This document shows positions 16,899-25,040 of a stretch of DNA of 64,000 nt, one piece after another. The notes under the pieces are model-generated. The model worked only from the letters and a program-made list of their open reading frames with translations, did no database searches and was not told the DNA's origin. The stretch is from Azospirillum sp051124815 (lineage in GTDB: Bacteria; Pseudomonadota; Alphaproteobacteria; Azospirillales; Azospirillaceae). The stretch spans positions 1 to 64,000 of the forward strand of contig NZ_CP118488.1 of assembly GCF_051124815.1 (NCBI RefSeq), given 5' to 3'. The first letter of the stretch is position 1. The number at the start of each line of letters is the position of its first letter. The position numbers were made by a program, and so were the translations under genes.

Positions 16899-17870
16899 AT
16901 GACCACCATGACCGTCAACGACGCGATCTCCGCCGCCCTGGCCGAGGAGATGCGGCTCGATCCCACTGTGATGATCTTCGGCGAAGGCGTCGCCACCAAG
17001 CGCCACGACCTGCTGTCCGAGTTCGGGTCGGCGCGCGTCCGCAACACCCCGCTGGCGGAGGGCATCATCGCCGGCACCGCCGCCGGGGCCGCCGCCACCG
17101 GCCTGCGCCCGGTGGTGGACCTGCTGTTCGCCCCCTTCCTCTGCTATGCGATGGACGAGATCGTCAACAGCGCCGGCAAGCTGCGCTACATCTCCGGCGG
17201 GCAGTTCAAGTTTCCGATGGTGGTGCTGGCGATGACCGGCGCCGGCTGGGGCGTCGGCGCCCAGCACAACCACAATGTGGAAAGCTGGTTCGTCCACAGC
17301 CCCGGCCTGAAGATCGTCATGCCCTCCACCCCCGCCGACTTCAAGGGGCTGATGAAATCGGCGATCCGCGACGACAACCCGGTCCTGGTCTTCGCCGACA
17401 TCGCGCTCGGCTACAGCGCCGGCGAGGTGGCGGAGGATGCCGAGGCCATTCCGCTGGGCAAGGCGGCGGTGCGGCGCGAGGGCCGCGACGTGACGCTGGT
17501 CTCCTACGCCAAGACGGTGGGCACCTGCATGGCCGCCGCCGACACGCTGGCCGCCGCCGGGATCGACGCCGAGGTGATCGACCTGCGCAGCCTGAAGCCG
17601 TTGGACGAGGACGCCATCCTGCGCTCCGTCGCCAAGACCGGCCGGCTTGTCGTGGTGCATGAGGCGAGCCGGCTGTGCGGCGTCGGTGCGGAAATCGCCG
17701 CTCTGGTGGCGGAAAAGGCCTTCGCCAGCCTACGGGCACCGGTGCTGCGCCTGACCGGGCCGGACGCGCCGGCCCCGGCCAGCTTCCCGCTGGAGCAGGC
17801 CTTCGTGCCACAGGGCGATGCGGTGGTCGCGGCCGTCCGCTCGCTGGTCACCGAACCGGCGACCGCCTGA
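16899..17870 (+). CDS. thiamine-diphosphate dehydrogenase E1 beta (AcoB/PdhB-like)
   Basis: Beta subunit of 323 residues: pyrimidine-binding transketolase-like domain at about 5-180 (FGEGVATKRHDLLSEFG, AEGIIAGTAAGAAATGLRPV) and C-terminal transketolase domain at about 195-315 (DVTLVSYAKTVGTCMAAAD, EVIDLRSLKPLDEDAI). CGGAGG precedes the ATG; a second ATG three codons in is equally possible. It pairs with the gene at 15926 to form E1. A hairpin 29 bp after its stop probably ends the transcript, so this is a two-gene unit with E2 and E3 supplied from elsewhere. Confidence 0.87.
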   Translation: MTTMTVNDAISAALAEEMRLDPTVMIFGEGVATKRHDLLSEFGSARVRNTPLAEGIIAGTAAGAAATGLRPVVDLLFAPFLCYAMDEIVNSAGKLRYISGGQFKFPMVVLAMTGAGWGVGAQHNHNVESWFVHSPGLKIVMPSTPADFKGLMKSAIRDDNPVLVFADIALGYSAGEVAEDAEAIPLGKAAVRREGRDVTLVSYAKTVGTCMAAADTLAAAGIDAEVIDLRSLKPLDEDAILRSVAKTGRLVVVHEASRLCGVGAEIAALVAEKAFASLRAPVLRLTGPDAPAPASFPLEQAFVPQGDAVVAAVRSLVTEPATA

Positions 17871-17899
17871 TCGCGCGCACCTTCCTTCCCTCGCCGGAT

Positions 17900-17939
17900 C
17901 TCCACGCCCCGCCTCCGCCACAGGTGGTGGGGCGCGGAG
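17900..17939 (+). terminator. hairpin after E1 beta
   Basis: Arms at 17900-17913 and 17926-17939 pair over 14 positions with one mismatch and one G-U (CTCCACGCCCC against GGGGCGCGGAG at the base), with a 12-nt loop. There is no T-run, so termination efficiency is uncertain, but the position directly after the operon fits. Confidence 0.55.
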
Positions 17940-17970
17940 ACATTCCGGGCCTCGTGAGCCTTCCGATTTT

Positions 17971-17989
17971 GCGAATGACTTGCATTCGC
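17971..17989. promoter_or_regulatory. Fur-box-like palindrome
   Basis: GCGAATGACTTGCATTCGC is a perfect 7-5-7 inverted repeat. Its core AATGA-N4-CATT coincides with the centre of the classical Fur box GATAATGATAATCATTATC (12 of 19 positions identical). It lies 48 bp upstream of the start of the unknown gene at 18038, where a promoter is expected. Iron-dependent repression is inferred. Confidence 0.6.
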
Positions 17990-18037
17990 ATATTGAAAAG
18001 CCTACCCTCCGCTCATCCATTCCAAGCGGAGTCCGTC

Positions 18038-18577
18038 ATGTCCAGCATGCAGTCCCATCGCCGCTTCATGCCCAGCCGCGAGCGCTTCCAGGACCTGCGC
18101 GGCACTGAGGCGCTGGTCGTCTCCGTTCTGCGGCTGTGGGCGGAACCGTTGCGGGAACCGGAACGCCAGCACCCGCACTGGCAGGACGGCATGGCCGAGG
18201 CCGGCCTATCGAACGATGCGGCGGTGGCCTTCGACACGCTGATGCGCATCGTGCTGGCTGCCACCACCCGTCCGCTCGACCTGCACCGTCCGCCCTGCCC
18301 GGCCCTGGGTACGGACGAAGCGCTGCTGCTCGACATTCTGTGGCTGGCGCAGAACGGAAAGCATGGTGAGGCGGGGCTGCTGATGAATGAATGGCTTCCG
18401 TTGGCGGGCGTACGCATGGCGATGGCCCCGCTCTGCGTCCTGGCGGCTGCCCTCGGCCGGGCCGGGCTGCATCTGCCGGACCCGGCGGAGGACACGCCCA
18501 CGCCAAACCGCCCGGCTGTCGGCCGCATTGACCGGCCGCATGCCGGCGTGGACCGCGGCGCCTCCCTGCTTCACTGA
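18038..18577 (+). CDS. unrecognised soluble protein behind a Fur-like site
   Basis: 179-residue protein that I cannot assign to a family. The start ATG at 18038 is preceded by GCGGAG. It has no signal peptide or clear membrane segment. The N-terminal part is Arg-rich, the middle looks helical (LLDILWLAQNGKHGEAGLLMNEW), and the last 30 residues are Pro/Arg-rich. The Fur-box-like palindrome 48 bp upstream suggests induction under iron limitation. It converges with pqiC, 22 bp apart. The long open frame upstream of 18038 is a shadow of E1 beta. Confidence 0.65.
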   Translation: MSSMQSHRRFMPSRERFQDLRGTEALVVSVLRLWAEPLREPERQHPHWQDGMAEAGLSNDAAVAFDTLMRIVLAATTRPLDLHRPPCPALGTDEALLLDILWLAQNGKHGEAGLLMNEWLPLAGVRMAMAPLCVLAAALGRAGLHLPDPAEDTPTPNRPAVGRIDRPHAGVDRGASLLH

Positions 18578-18599
18578 GACCCGGTCAAGCCTCGTTTGG

Positions 18600-19199
18600 C
18601 TAACGCCACATGCCGGCAGCGATGCGGTCGGCCAGCGTTCCAACCGCCTGGCTCATCGCCCGGACCTGGGCATCGGGTCCGGTACCGGCGGACGGCACCT
18701 CGACGATTTCGCGCGTTGGGCCGCTCTTTCGACCGCCGGAACCGCCGCCGGGCGACAGGCTCCATTGTGCATCCAGAACCACTTTGCCGGTGGCATCGGC
18801 GTCGAAGCGCAGTACGGTGACGGCGAGCACCGCCGTTCCCTCCGCCACGTTGCTTCCGGCCGTCGGCAGCACCGTCGTGCCCGGCAGGCGCGACGACAGG
18901 TTGCCGGCCAGCGTGGAGCGCAGCCCGTCGGCCAGCGGTTCGGCCCAGCGGTCGAACTCCAGCGTCTCCACCCGGTTGCCGTCGATCCGGCGGACGATCT
19001 GCGGCCGGTCGATCAGCATCGGCAGGTCCAGCGAGCCCAGCGCCAGGATTTGCGGCACGGACCGGGCGGGCTGCACCGTGCCGGCGGGCGGGACCACCGC
19101 CAGCGTGTAGAGCCGGCTGTCCGGCGTCGACTGGCAGGCCGCCAGCACGAGAAGCGGCGCCGCCAGCGCGGCATTCCGCAATCCGCGCACCCAATCCAT
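18600..19199 (-). CDS. pqiC: ABC-type transport auxiliary lipoprotein (PqiC-like)
   Basis: Outer-membrane lipoprotein component of the PqiABC lipid transport system. 199 residues with a lipoprotein signal (LLVLAAC lipobox) and the DUF330-type body beginning SRLYTLAVVPP. The start at 19199 has GGGAGGAGAGG upstream. It is the last gene of pqiA-pqiB-pqiC, with its start 22 bp after the pqiB stop. In E. coli PqiC contacts the needle formed by PqiB at the outer membrane. Confidence 0.88.
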   Translation of the reverse strand: MDWVRGLRNAALAAPLLVLAACQSTPDSRLYTLAVVPPAGTVQPARSVPQILALGSLDLPMLIDRPQIVRRIDGNRVETLEFDRWAEPLADGLRSTLAGNLSSRLPGTTVLPTAGSNVAEGTAVLAVTVLRFDADATGKVVLDAQWSLSPGGGSGGRKSGPTREIVEVPSAGTGPDAQVRAMSQAVGTLADRIAAGMWR

Positions 19200-19221
19200 C
19201 ACCCTCTCCTCCCCCATTCCG

Positions 19222-20913
19222 TCACCTCTTGCCCCGAAGCAGAGCCTCCGGGTGGCGCTCCAGATAGTCGGCCAGCACGCGGAAGGACCGCGCCGCATCG
19301 TTCAACTGCCGCATCACGCCGGGCAAATCGGCCTGTCCTCCCCCACCGCCCAGCAGCCCGTTGGCGCTCTTCAGCGTGCCCTGGGCCGCGGTCGCCACGC
19401 CGCGCAGGCTCTTCACCAGCTGCGGCAGCTGCCGGTCGGCATCGCGCATCAGCGCATCGGCGCTGCCCAGCGCCTTGGCGAGCGCCGCCAGCGAGCGCGC
19501 AAGGTCGGGTGAGCCGGCAACGCCGCTGATCGACTGCAAGGTACCGCGCAGATCGGCCAGCAGCGCGTCGAGCGGCAGCGCCGCCACCTTGTCCATCACC
19601 TGCCCGGCCGACCGCGTCAGGGACTCCAGGTCGCTGGAGGCGACGACCGGCAGTTCCGACTTCCCGGTCCCCGGGGCCGTCGGCGGGTTGCCCGGCTCGT
19701 AGTCGAAGGACACCAGCTTCTGCCCGGTCAGCAGATTGCCGGCCGCCAGCCGGCCGCGCAGCCCCTTGGCCACTTGGGTGGCGATCAGCTTGCGCACCGC
19801 CGCCTCATCCATCGGCTTGCCGTCGATGACGGCATAGGTCCGGGCGACCAGATCGGGTTCGATGTCGATATCGACGGGGATATGCAGTTCCTGCGTTTTC
19901 TCGTCATACTCCAGCCGCACGGCGGCGACATGGCCGACGGTCAGGCCGCGCATCAGCACCGGGGCGCCGGCCTGCAGCCCCTGGACCGAGCCGGGGAATT
20001 CCAGCCGGTAGCGCACGCGCAGCCGGTCCCGTGCCGCAGCAGCCGACGCCTGATCCTCGTATAGAGTGAAGGTGGCCCAGTCCTTGGCCTGCGCCCCCGC
20101 CTCCGGATCGGGCGGGGTTTCCAGCACGACGCCGCCCAGCGCCAGCGACTTCAGCGATTCGGTCTGGAACTTGATGCCGTCGGCCCCGGCGGAGAACTGG
20201 ATGCCCGACGACCGCCAGAAGCGGCTTCCTTCATGCACCAGTTCCTCGTAGGGCGCGCGGACGAAGACCGACACCGACACCGTGCGGTCCTGCGCAGACA
20301 GGTTGTAGCCCATCACCTCGCCGATCTGCACGCCGCGGAAATAGACGGGCGAACCCTGGGCCAGAGAGCCCAGTTGTTCCGTCTTCAGGTTGAAGCTGCG
20401 GCCCGGCACGTCGGCGCGGATCACCGGCGGCTCGTCCAGCGCGTCGAACTCCCGCCGGTCTTCGCCGCCGCCCGGCTCCATCTCCACATAGGTACCCGAC
20501 ACCACGGTGCTGAGCCCCGACACCCCGCCCAGGCTGAGGCGCGGCGCCACCATCCAGAAGCGGGTCCCCTCCTTCAGGTGGCGGGTGGCGGTGCGGTCCA
20601 TGCGGGCGGTGGCGATCACCTGCGACAGGTCGTCGGACAGCCGCACCGATTCGATCACGCCCAGATCGACGTTCTTGTGCTTGATGCGGGTCCGCCCGGC
20701 CTCCAGCCCATCGCCGGACTGGAAGGTGATGACGATCTGCGGCCCACGCTCTTCGAACCAGCGCCAGCCGAGCCAGCCGGCGATCAGCACCGCCACCAGC
20801 GGCAGAATCCATAAGGGCGACAGCCGCCGGCGCGCCGGCGTGGCGACCTCCGGCGGGTGGTTGGCCGGCGGATGGTTGGCCGGCGGATGGCCGTGCGGGG
20901 TCTCGTCAGCCAT
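19222..20913 (-). CDS. pqiB: intermembrane lipid transport protein PqiB (MCE domains)
   Basis: 563-residue protein anchored by one N-terminal membrane helix (LWILPLVAVLIAGWLGW) with three tandem MCE/MlaD domains, seen starting near VITFQSGDGLEAGRT, DEPPVIRADVPGRSFNL and RYRLEFPGSVQGL. A C-terminal helical region follows. By analogy it forms a periplasmic tunnel for lipid movement between membranes. Its ATG lies inside the last 8 bp of pqiA. Length matches PqiB (about 550), not the longer YebT. Confidence 0.93.
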   Translation of the reverse strand: MADETPHGHPPANHPPANHPPEVATPARRRLSPLWILPLVAVLIAGWLGWRWFEERGPQIVITFQSGDGLEAGRTRIKHKNVDLGVIESVRLSDDLSQVIATARMDRTATRHLKEGTRFWMVAPRLSLGGVSGLSTVVSGTYVEMEPGGGEDRREFDALDEPPVIRADVPGRSFNLKTEQLGSLAQGSPVYFRGVQIGEVMGYNLSAQDRTVSVSVFVRAPYEELVHEGSRFWRSSGIQFSAGADGIKFQTESLKSLALGGVVLETPPDPEAGAQAKDWATFTLYEDQASAAAARDRLRVRYRLEFPGSVQGLQAGAPVLMRGLTVGHVAAVRLEYDEKTQELHIPVDIDIEPDLVARTYAVIDGKPMDEAAVRKLIATQVAKGLRGRLAAGNLLTGQKLVSFDYEPGNPPTAPGTGKSELPVVASSDLESLTRSAGQVMDKVAALPLDALLADLRGTLQSISGVAGSPDLARSLAALAKALGSADALMRDADRQLPQLVKSLRGVATAAQGTLKSANGLLGGGGGQADLPGVMRQLNDAARSFRVLADYLERHPEALLRGKR

Positions 20914-22231
20914 GCGGCACCACCCCCACTTGGCGATCCGGAGCCGGATCGGGCGCGGGCTCCTCGGCCCGGTCCCACATCACACGCGGGTCGAAGACGT
21001 GGCTCGCCAGCATGGTCAGCACGACCACCGAGGCGAAGGCGATGGCGCCGGGATCGGCGCGGACGGAGGCGACGGCGCCGAACTGCACCAGGGCCGTGAG
21101 GATGGCGATCATGAACACGTCGATGTTGGACCAGCGCCCGATGGCGTCGATGATACGGTACAGCCGCGTCCGGGCATGCAGCCTTGCGGCCGAACGCCGC
21201 CACGCGGCCAGAAGGAACCAGCCGAGCCCCGCCAGCTTCAGCACCGGAACGGCGACGCTGGCGACGAAGACCAGAATGGCCAGCGGCCACAGCCCGGCCT
21301 CCGCCAGCTCGTGCACGCCGCTGAGGATGGTGCTGGGGGCGCCCTGGCCGAAATTGATGACGGTCATCACCGGCAGCAGGTTGGCCGGGATGTAGAGCAC
21401 CGCGCCGGCCGTCACCAGCGCGGCGGTGCGCTCCAGGCTGTTCGGCTCGCGCGGGTGCAGCCGGCTGTGGCAGCGGGTGCAGCGCTCCGGCGCCGGACCA
21501 TGGTCGCAGGCATGGATCCGCTGGCAGACGGTGCAGGCGACCCAACGCGCCGGTGCCGATGCGCCGGACGGCGGCACATGGTCGATGGCCTGCCAGATCC
21601 GGCGGCTGTCGAGCGCCAGATCCATCAGCGTACGGACCAGAACGAAGCCGCCCAGCGCCAGCCCGCCGGACAGGAATTCCGCATTGGCGAAGCCCTTCAG
21701 TCGCGAATAGCCGACGAGAAGGCCCAGCAGGAAGACGTCCAGCATCGCCCAAGGTCGCAGCCGCTCCGCCCAGGCGAACAGGCGCGCCGTCTCCCGCACA
21801 TGGGCGGGTGGGCGACCTTCGTGCAGGCGCTGCAGAACGGCGATCACCGCCATGTTGCGGGCGAAGGGGGCGGCCAGCACCAGCACGCCGACCAGCAGCG
21901 CCAGCGGCCACATGCCCTGGTCGGCCAGCGTTTCGACCCCGGTGGTGACCAGACTGGTCCGGTCGTTGCCCTGGATGTTCACGCCCATCAGCGGGTTGGC
22001 GACGATCAGCAGCAGCAGCAGGGCACCGGCGACCGCCACCGGCAGCGCATGGTGCAGCCCGCCCCTGGTGTGCCGGAACAGCACCGCCCCGCAGCGGGTG
22101 CATTCGGCCCGGCGGCCCGGTGCCGGCAGGCGGATGCGGTGCAGGCGTCCGCAGTCGTGGCAGGCGATGAGATCGTCGCGCACCTCCGCCACCGCCCCCC
22201 TCAACCCTTCCTTGCCCGATCCATCCGACAT
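20906..22231 (-). CDS. pqiA: paraquat-inducible protein A
   Basis: Inner-membrane protein of 441 residues made of two homologous halves. Each half begins with a zinc-ribbon-like cysteine set (CHDCGRLHRI...CTRCG and CTVCQRIHACD...CTRCH) followed by four membrane helices, with motifs such as NPLMGVNIQGN and NLLPVMTVINFG. The start at 22231 (MSDGSGKEG) is the last methionine before the first cysteine motif; the open frame extends far upstream through GC-bias only. First gene of pqiABC and divergent from a GntR regulator. Confidence 0.92.
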   Translation of the reverse strand: MSDGSGKEGLRGAVAEVRDDLIACHDCGRLHRIRLPAPGRRAECTRCGAVLFRHTRGGLHHALPVAVAGALLLLLIVANPLMGVNIQGNDRTSLVTTGVETLADQGMWPLALLVGVLVLAAPFARNMAVIAVLQRLHEGRPPAHVRETARLFAWAERLRPWAMLDVFLLGLLVGYSRLKGFANAEFLSGGLALGGFVLVRTLMDLALDSRRIWQAIDHVPPSGASAPARWVACTVCQRIHACDHGPAPERCTRCHSRLHPREPNSLERTAALVTAGAVLYIPANLLPVMTVINFGQGAPSTILSGVHELAEAGLWPLAILVFVASVAVPVLKLAGLGWFLLAAWRRSAARLHARTRLYRIIDAIGRWSNIDVFMIAILTALVQFGAVASVRADPGAIAFASVVVLTMLASHVFDPRVMWDRAEEPAPDPAPDRQVGVVPHG

Positions 22232-22370
22232 GCACGCACTCGAGCCTTCAAAACAGCGAAACCCGCTCTCCAATTGGCTTTTTTGCACGGCTTCGCAAGC
22301 CCTTGCGAAGCGGATAGGCGGAAATCCGCCGCACCGCAGCATGGCAAAGAGAAAGTTCGGGAATTCGCGA

Positions 22371-22399
22371 TTGACCGAAAGTTTATGTACATACATTAT
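22371..22399 (+). promoter_or_regulatory. promoter with HutC-like operator upstream of the GntR gene
   Basis: TTGACC at 22371-22376 is followed after 17 bp by CATTAT (22394-22399), a possible -35/-10 pair in an A/T-rich patch. The spacer contains the perfect 10-bp palindrome TATGTACATA (22384-22393), resembling the TGTATATACA-type sites of HutC-family GntR proteins. Autorepression of the downstream gntR-ABC transporter unit is inferred; pqiA on the other strand could also be affected. Confidence 0.55.
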
Positions 22400-22438
22400 C
22401 GCCGAAACGTCACATCGCAACGCGGCGCGGAGAGCGGG

Positions 22439-23296
22439 GTGCAGGGGTTGGCAAGGCAAGGCCTGACCGGACAGGACCGCAGTGGCGGACCGGCTTCCCA
22501 GCCGGGCGATCCGGCGCAAGGCGGCCTGACCCTGGACGGCGCCCGCAACGGCACAATGGATGGCGCCCTGGACGGCCGCGGCCCCCTGTTCGACCAGATC
22601 AAGCGCGCCGTCGCCGGCCAGATACTGCGCGGACGCTGGCAAGCCGGTCAGCGACTTCCCAACGAGGCGGAACTGTCGAGCCTCTACGGCGTCTCCCGGC
22701 AGACCGTGCACAAGGCCATCGCCCTGCTGGCGCGGGAAGGGTTCCTGGTGCGCCGCCGCCGGGCCGGCACCTTCGTGGCAACCAGCCGCCGCGACCGCTT
22801 CGCCCTGCCCATCGAGGACATCGGCGACGTGGTGGCGCGGGAGGGGCATGTCTATGAATTCCGCATCCGCGACCGCAGGACACTTCGCAACGGCGAAGGC
22901 ATCCGCTGGCCGGACCTGCCCGACGGAACGCCGATCCTGACGCTGGAGTGCCTGCATTTCAGCGACGGGACGCCGATCCAGCACGAACGCCGCCTCGTCA
23001 ACCTCGACGTGGTGCCTGAGGTGATTGACGAACAGTTCGACGTCGTGGCACCCAGCCGCTGGCTGGTCGACCGGGTTCCCTGGTCGTCGGCCGACCACAC
23101 CGTGCGGGCGGTCAATGCCACGGCGGAAATGGCGGCGCTGTTGGGGGTGGAGGCCGGCACGGCCTGCCTGTCGATCCGGCGGCAGACCATGCATCTCAGC
23201 CGGCCGGTGACGCTGGTGCATTTCCTGTCGGTGGGCGACCGCTTCAGCCTCAGCGGGTCGTCGATCACCGACAGCGCGACAGAGTTGAATTTGTAA
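22439..23296 (+). CDS. GntR-family regulator, HutC/UTRA subfamily
   Basis: One-component regulator: GntR winged helix (begins GPLFDQIKRAVAGQIL, with NEAELSSLYGVSRQTVHKAI) and a C-terminal UTRA effector domain (from about VYEFRIRDRR to the end). The start is uncertain. GTG 22439 with GGAGA upstream gives 285 residues; ATG 22556 gives 246, closer to HutC. An ATG at 22385 lies inside the operator and is unlikely. The next genes are an amino acid ABC transporter, 48 bp downstream, so it probably controls amino acid uptake; the similarity to the histidine-utilisation repressor does not prove histidine as ligand. Confidence 0.85.
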   Translation: MQGLARQGLTGQDRSGGPASQPGDPAQGGLTLDGARNGTMDGALDGRGPLFDQIKRAVAGQILRGRWQAGQRLPNEAELSSLYGVSRQTVHKAIALLAREGFLVRRRRAGTFVATSRRDRFALPIEDIGDVVAREGHVYEFRIRDRRTLRNGEGIRWPDLPDGTPILTLECLHFSDGTPIQHERRLVNLDVVPEVIDEQFDVVAPSRWLVDRVPWSSADHTVRAVNATAEMAALLGVEAGTACLSIRRQTMHLSRPVTLVHFLSVGDRFSLSGSSITDSATELNL

Positions 23297-23301
23297 ACAC
23301 A

Positions 23302-23343
23302 AAAGGACCGGCGACAGCCGCCGGCCGCAACAGGGGGTCCTTT
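23302..23343 (+). promoter_or_regulatory. alternative hairpins in the leader of the ABC transporter genes
   Basis: Two mutually exclusive structures share bases: an outer stem AAAGGACC (23302-23309) with GGTCCTTT (23336-23343), and an inner stem CCGGCG (23308-23313) with CGCCGG (23319-23324), loop ACAGC. The outer stem would pair the G-rich bases just before the ATG at 23345. It may be a weak terminator after gntR or a translation control; there is no direct evidence. Confidence 0.4.
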
Positions 23344-23344
23344 C

Positions 23345-24193
23345 ATGATGGAGAGCAAGGCTATGGTTCGGACGATGGTCAAGGCGGCGCTGTTGGGCGC
23401 CACGATGCTGGTCGCCGGTGCCGCCGCCGGCACGGCGATGGCCGATACGCTGGCCGACGTGAAGAAGGCCGGTGTCCTGACCGTCGCCACCGAGATGCAG
23501 TTCCCGCCCTTCGATTTCCTCGAGAACAACGAATACAAGGGCGTCGACCGCGACCTGATCGACGAGGTGGCGAAGGAACTGGGCGTCAAGGCCAAGTACA
23601 TGGACCTGCCCTGGACCAGCGTGCTGCCCGGCCTGGAAGCCAAGAAGTTCGATCTGGTCATCGCCCCGGTGACGATCACCAAGGAGCGCATGAAGCGCTA
23701 CACCTTCACCGTTCCGATTTCGGAGGCGACCGCCGCCCTGATGAAGCGCGCCGACGACAAGACCATCAACAAGCCGGAGGACATCGCCGGCAAGAAGGTC
23801 GGCGGCGGCAAGGGCACCTCGCAGCTGGCGCAGCTGAAGGAATACGGCCAGACCCTGCCGACCCCGCCGGACGTGCGTGAATATGTCGACAGCAACCAGT
23901 CCTACGCCGATCTGGCCGCCGGCCGCGTCGACGCCTCGGTCAACTCGCTGCCGAACCTGAACTTCGCCGCTGCCAAGCGCAAGGACACCTTCGCCGTCGT
24001 CCTGCCGCCCTTCGGCAAGCCGTCCTACTTCTCCTGGGTCGGCCGCCTGGACGAGAACGACAAGAGCCTGGTCGAGGCGGTCAACGCCGCCCTGGTGAAG
24101 ATCCAGAAGGACGGCCGCATGGCGACCATCCAGAAGAAGTGGTTCGGAGTCTCGCAGGACCTGCCGACCACCGTTCCGGAACCGCAGCTGTAA
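23345..24193 (+). CDS. polar amino acid ABC transporter substrate-binding protein
   Basis: Periplasmic family-3 solute-binding protein (SBP_bac_3), 282 residues, with a signal peptide ending near TAMADTL. The mature domain starts VKKAGVLTVATEMQFPPFDF and contains GVDRDLIDEVAKELG and FDLVIAPVTITKERMKRY, typical of His/Gln/Arg-type binding proteins. Tandem ATGs stand at 23345/23348; a third at 23363 has GGAGAG upstream and gives a cleaner signal peptide. The ligand is not predictable. Partner permeases and ATPase follow after a repeat. Confidence 0.88.
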   Translation: MMESKAMVRTMVKAALLGATMLVAGAAAGTAMADTLADVKKAGVLTVATEMQFPPFDFLENNEYKGVDRDLIDEVAKELGVKAKYMDLPWTSVLPGLEAKKFDLVIAPVTITKERMKRYTFTVPISEATAALMKRADDKTINKPEDIAGKKVGGGKGTSQLAQLKEYGQTLPTPPDVREYVDSNQSYADLAAGRVDASVNSLPNLNFAAAKRKDTFAVVLPPFGKPSYFSWVGRLDENDKSLVEAVNAALVKIQKDGRMATIQKKWFGVSQDLPTTVPEPQL

Positions 24194-24210
24194 GGGAACA
24201 GGTGGATCAC

Positions 24211-24350
24211 CCCCTCTCCCCCCCGGGGAGAGGGGCGGGGTGAGGGGGAGGCACCGCGTGGCTTAGCGGGAAATGCGGAGCGCCACCCCCTCCCCCAACC
24301 TCCACCCATGCGTCCCCCTCACCCTAACCCTCTCCCCAGGGGGGAGAGGG
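24211..24350. repeat. paired-hairpin GC-rich intergenic repeat
   Basis: Hairpin 1 has 11-bp arms CCCCTCTCCCC (24211-24221) and GGGGAGAGGGG (24225-24235). Hairpin 2 has 10-bp arms CCCTCTCCCC (24328-24337) and GGGGAGAGGG (24341-24350). Between them GGGGTGAGGGGGA and TCCCCCTCACCC form a third inverted pair. The same layout recurs at 31.08-31.19 kb. It lies between the binding protein and permease genes and may tune their relative expression. Confidence 0.8.
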
Positions 24351-24388
24351 GACAGGTCGCGGCTCCGCCGTAATCAAAGGCCCACTCG

Positions 24389-25036
24389 ATGAAGTTCAGC
24401 GTCATCATCGACGCCCTTCCCTATCTGCTGGAGGCGGCCGTCACGACCATTTGGGTCTCGCTGCTCGGCGTGATGCTGGGGCAGGTGATCGGTGTCGTCG
24501 TCTGCGTGGCGCGCCAGTCCGGCGGCCGGGCGGCCGACATGGCCGGCGGCGTCTATGTCAGCTTCTTCCGCGGCGTGCCGCTGCTGATCCAGCTTCTGCT
24601 GATCTATTACATGCTGCCGCTGATCGGCATCGACGTGCCGCCGCTGGTCGCCTCCGTCGCAGCCCTCGGCCTCGCGTCCGGCGCCTATGTGTCGGAGATC
24701 TACCGCGGCGCGCTGAACGCCGTCCCGCATGGGCAATCGGAAGCGGCGCTGGCGCTGGGATTCCCCGGCCGGTCGATCTGGACGCGCATCCTGCTGCCGC
24801 AGGCCTTCCGCATCTCGGTTCCCGCGCTGGTCAACGAGCTGATCCTGCTGCTGAAGGCGTCCTCGCTGATCTCCGTCGTCGGGGTGGCGGAGCTGACGCG
24901 GACCAGCCAGACCATCTCGGCCAGCAACTACCGCCCGCTGGAGATCTATCTGGCGGCCGGCGTCATCTATCTGGTGATCAACGGCGCGCTGGCCCTGTTC
25001 GGCACGCTTGTCGAACGCCGCCTGCAACAGGCTTGA
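24389..25036 (+). CDS. amino acid ABC transporter permease 1
   Basis: 215-residue HisM/GlnP-type permease with about five membrane helices. The conserved stretch SFFRGVPLLIQLLLIYY and the EAA loop EAALALGFPGRSIWTRILLPQAFR are visible. First of three coupled membrane-complex genes; the second permease starts 4 bp after its stop. It pairs with the latter to form the heterodimeric channel. Confidence 0.9.
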   Translation: MKFSVIIDALPYLLEAAVTTIWVSLLGVMLGQVIGVVVCVARQSGGRAADMAGGVYVSFFRGVPLLIQLLLIYYMLPLIGIDVPPLVASVAALGLASGAYVSEIYRGALNAVPHGQSEAALALGFPGRSIWTRILLPQAFRISVPALVNELILLLKASSLISVVGVAELTRTSQTISASNYRPLEIYLAAGVIYLVINGALALFGTLVERRLQQA

Positions 25037-25040
25037 ACCG

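Noticed and set aside
20507..22384. Long open frame upstream of the GntR gene running through pqiA and pqiB antisense
   Set aside because: Arises from GC bias; the GntR homology begins only at about 22.57 kb and a promoter-like operator lies at 22371-22399.
23302..23343. Riboswitch before the amino acid ABC transporter
   Set aside because: The 48-bp gap is too short for a known aptamer; only simple alternative hairpins are present.
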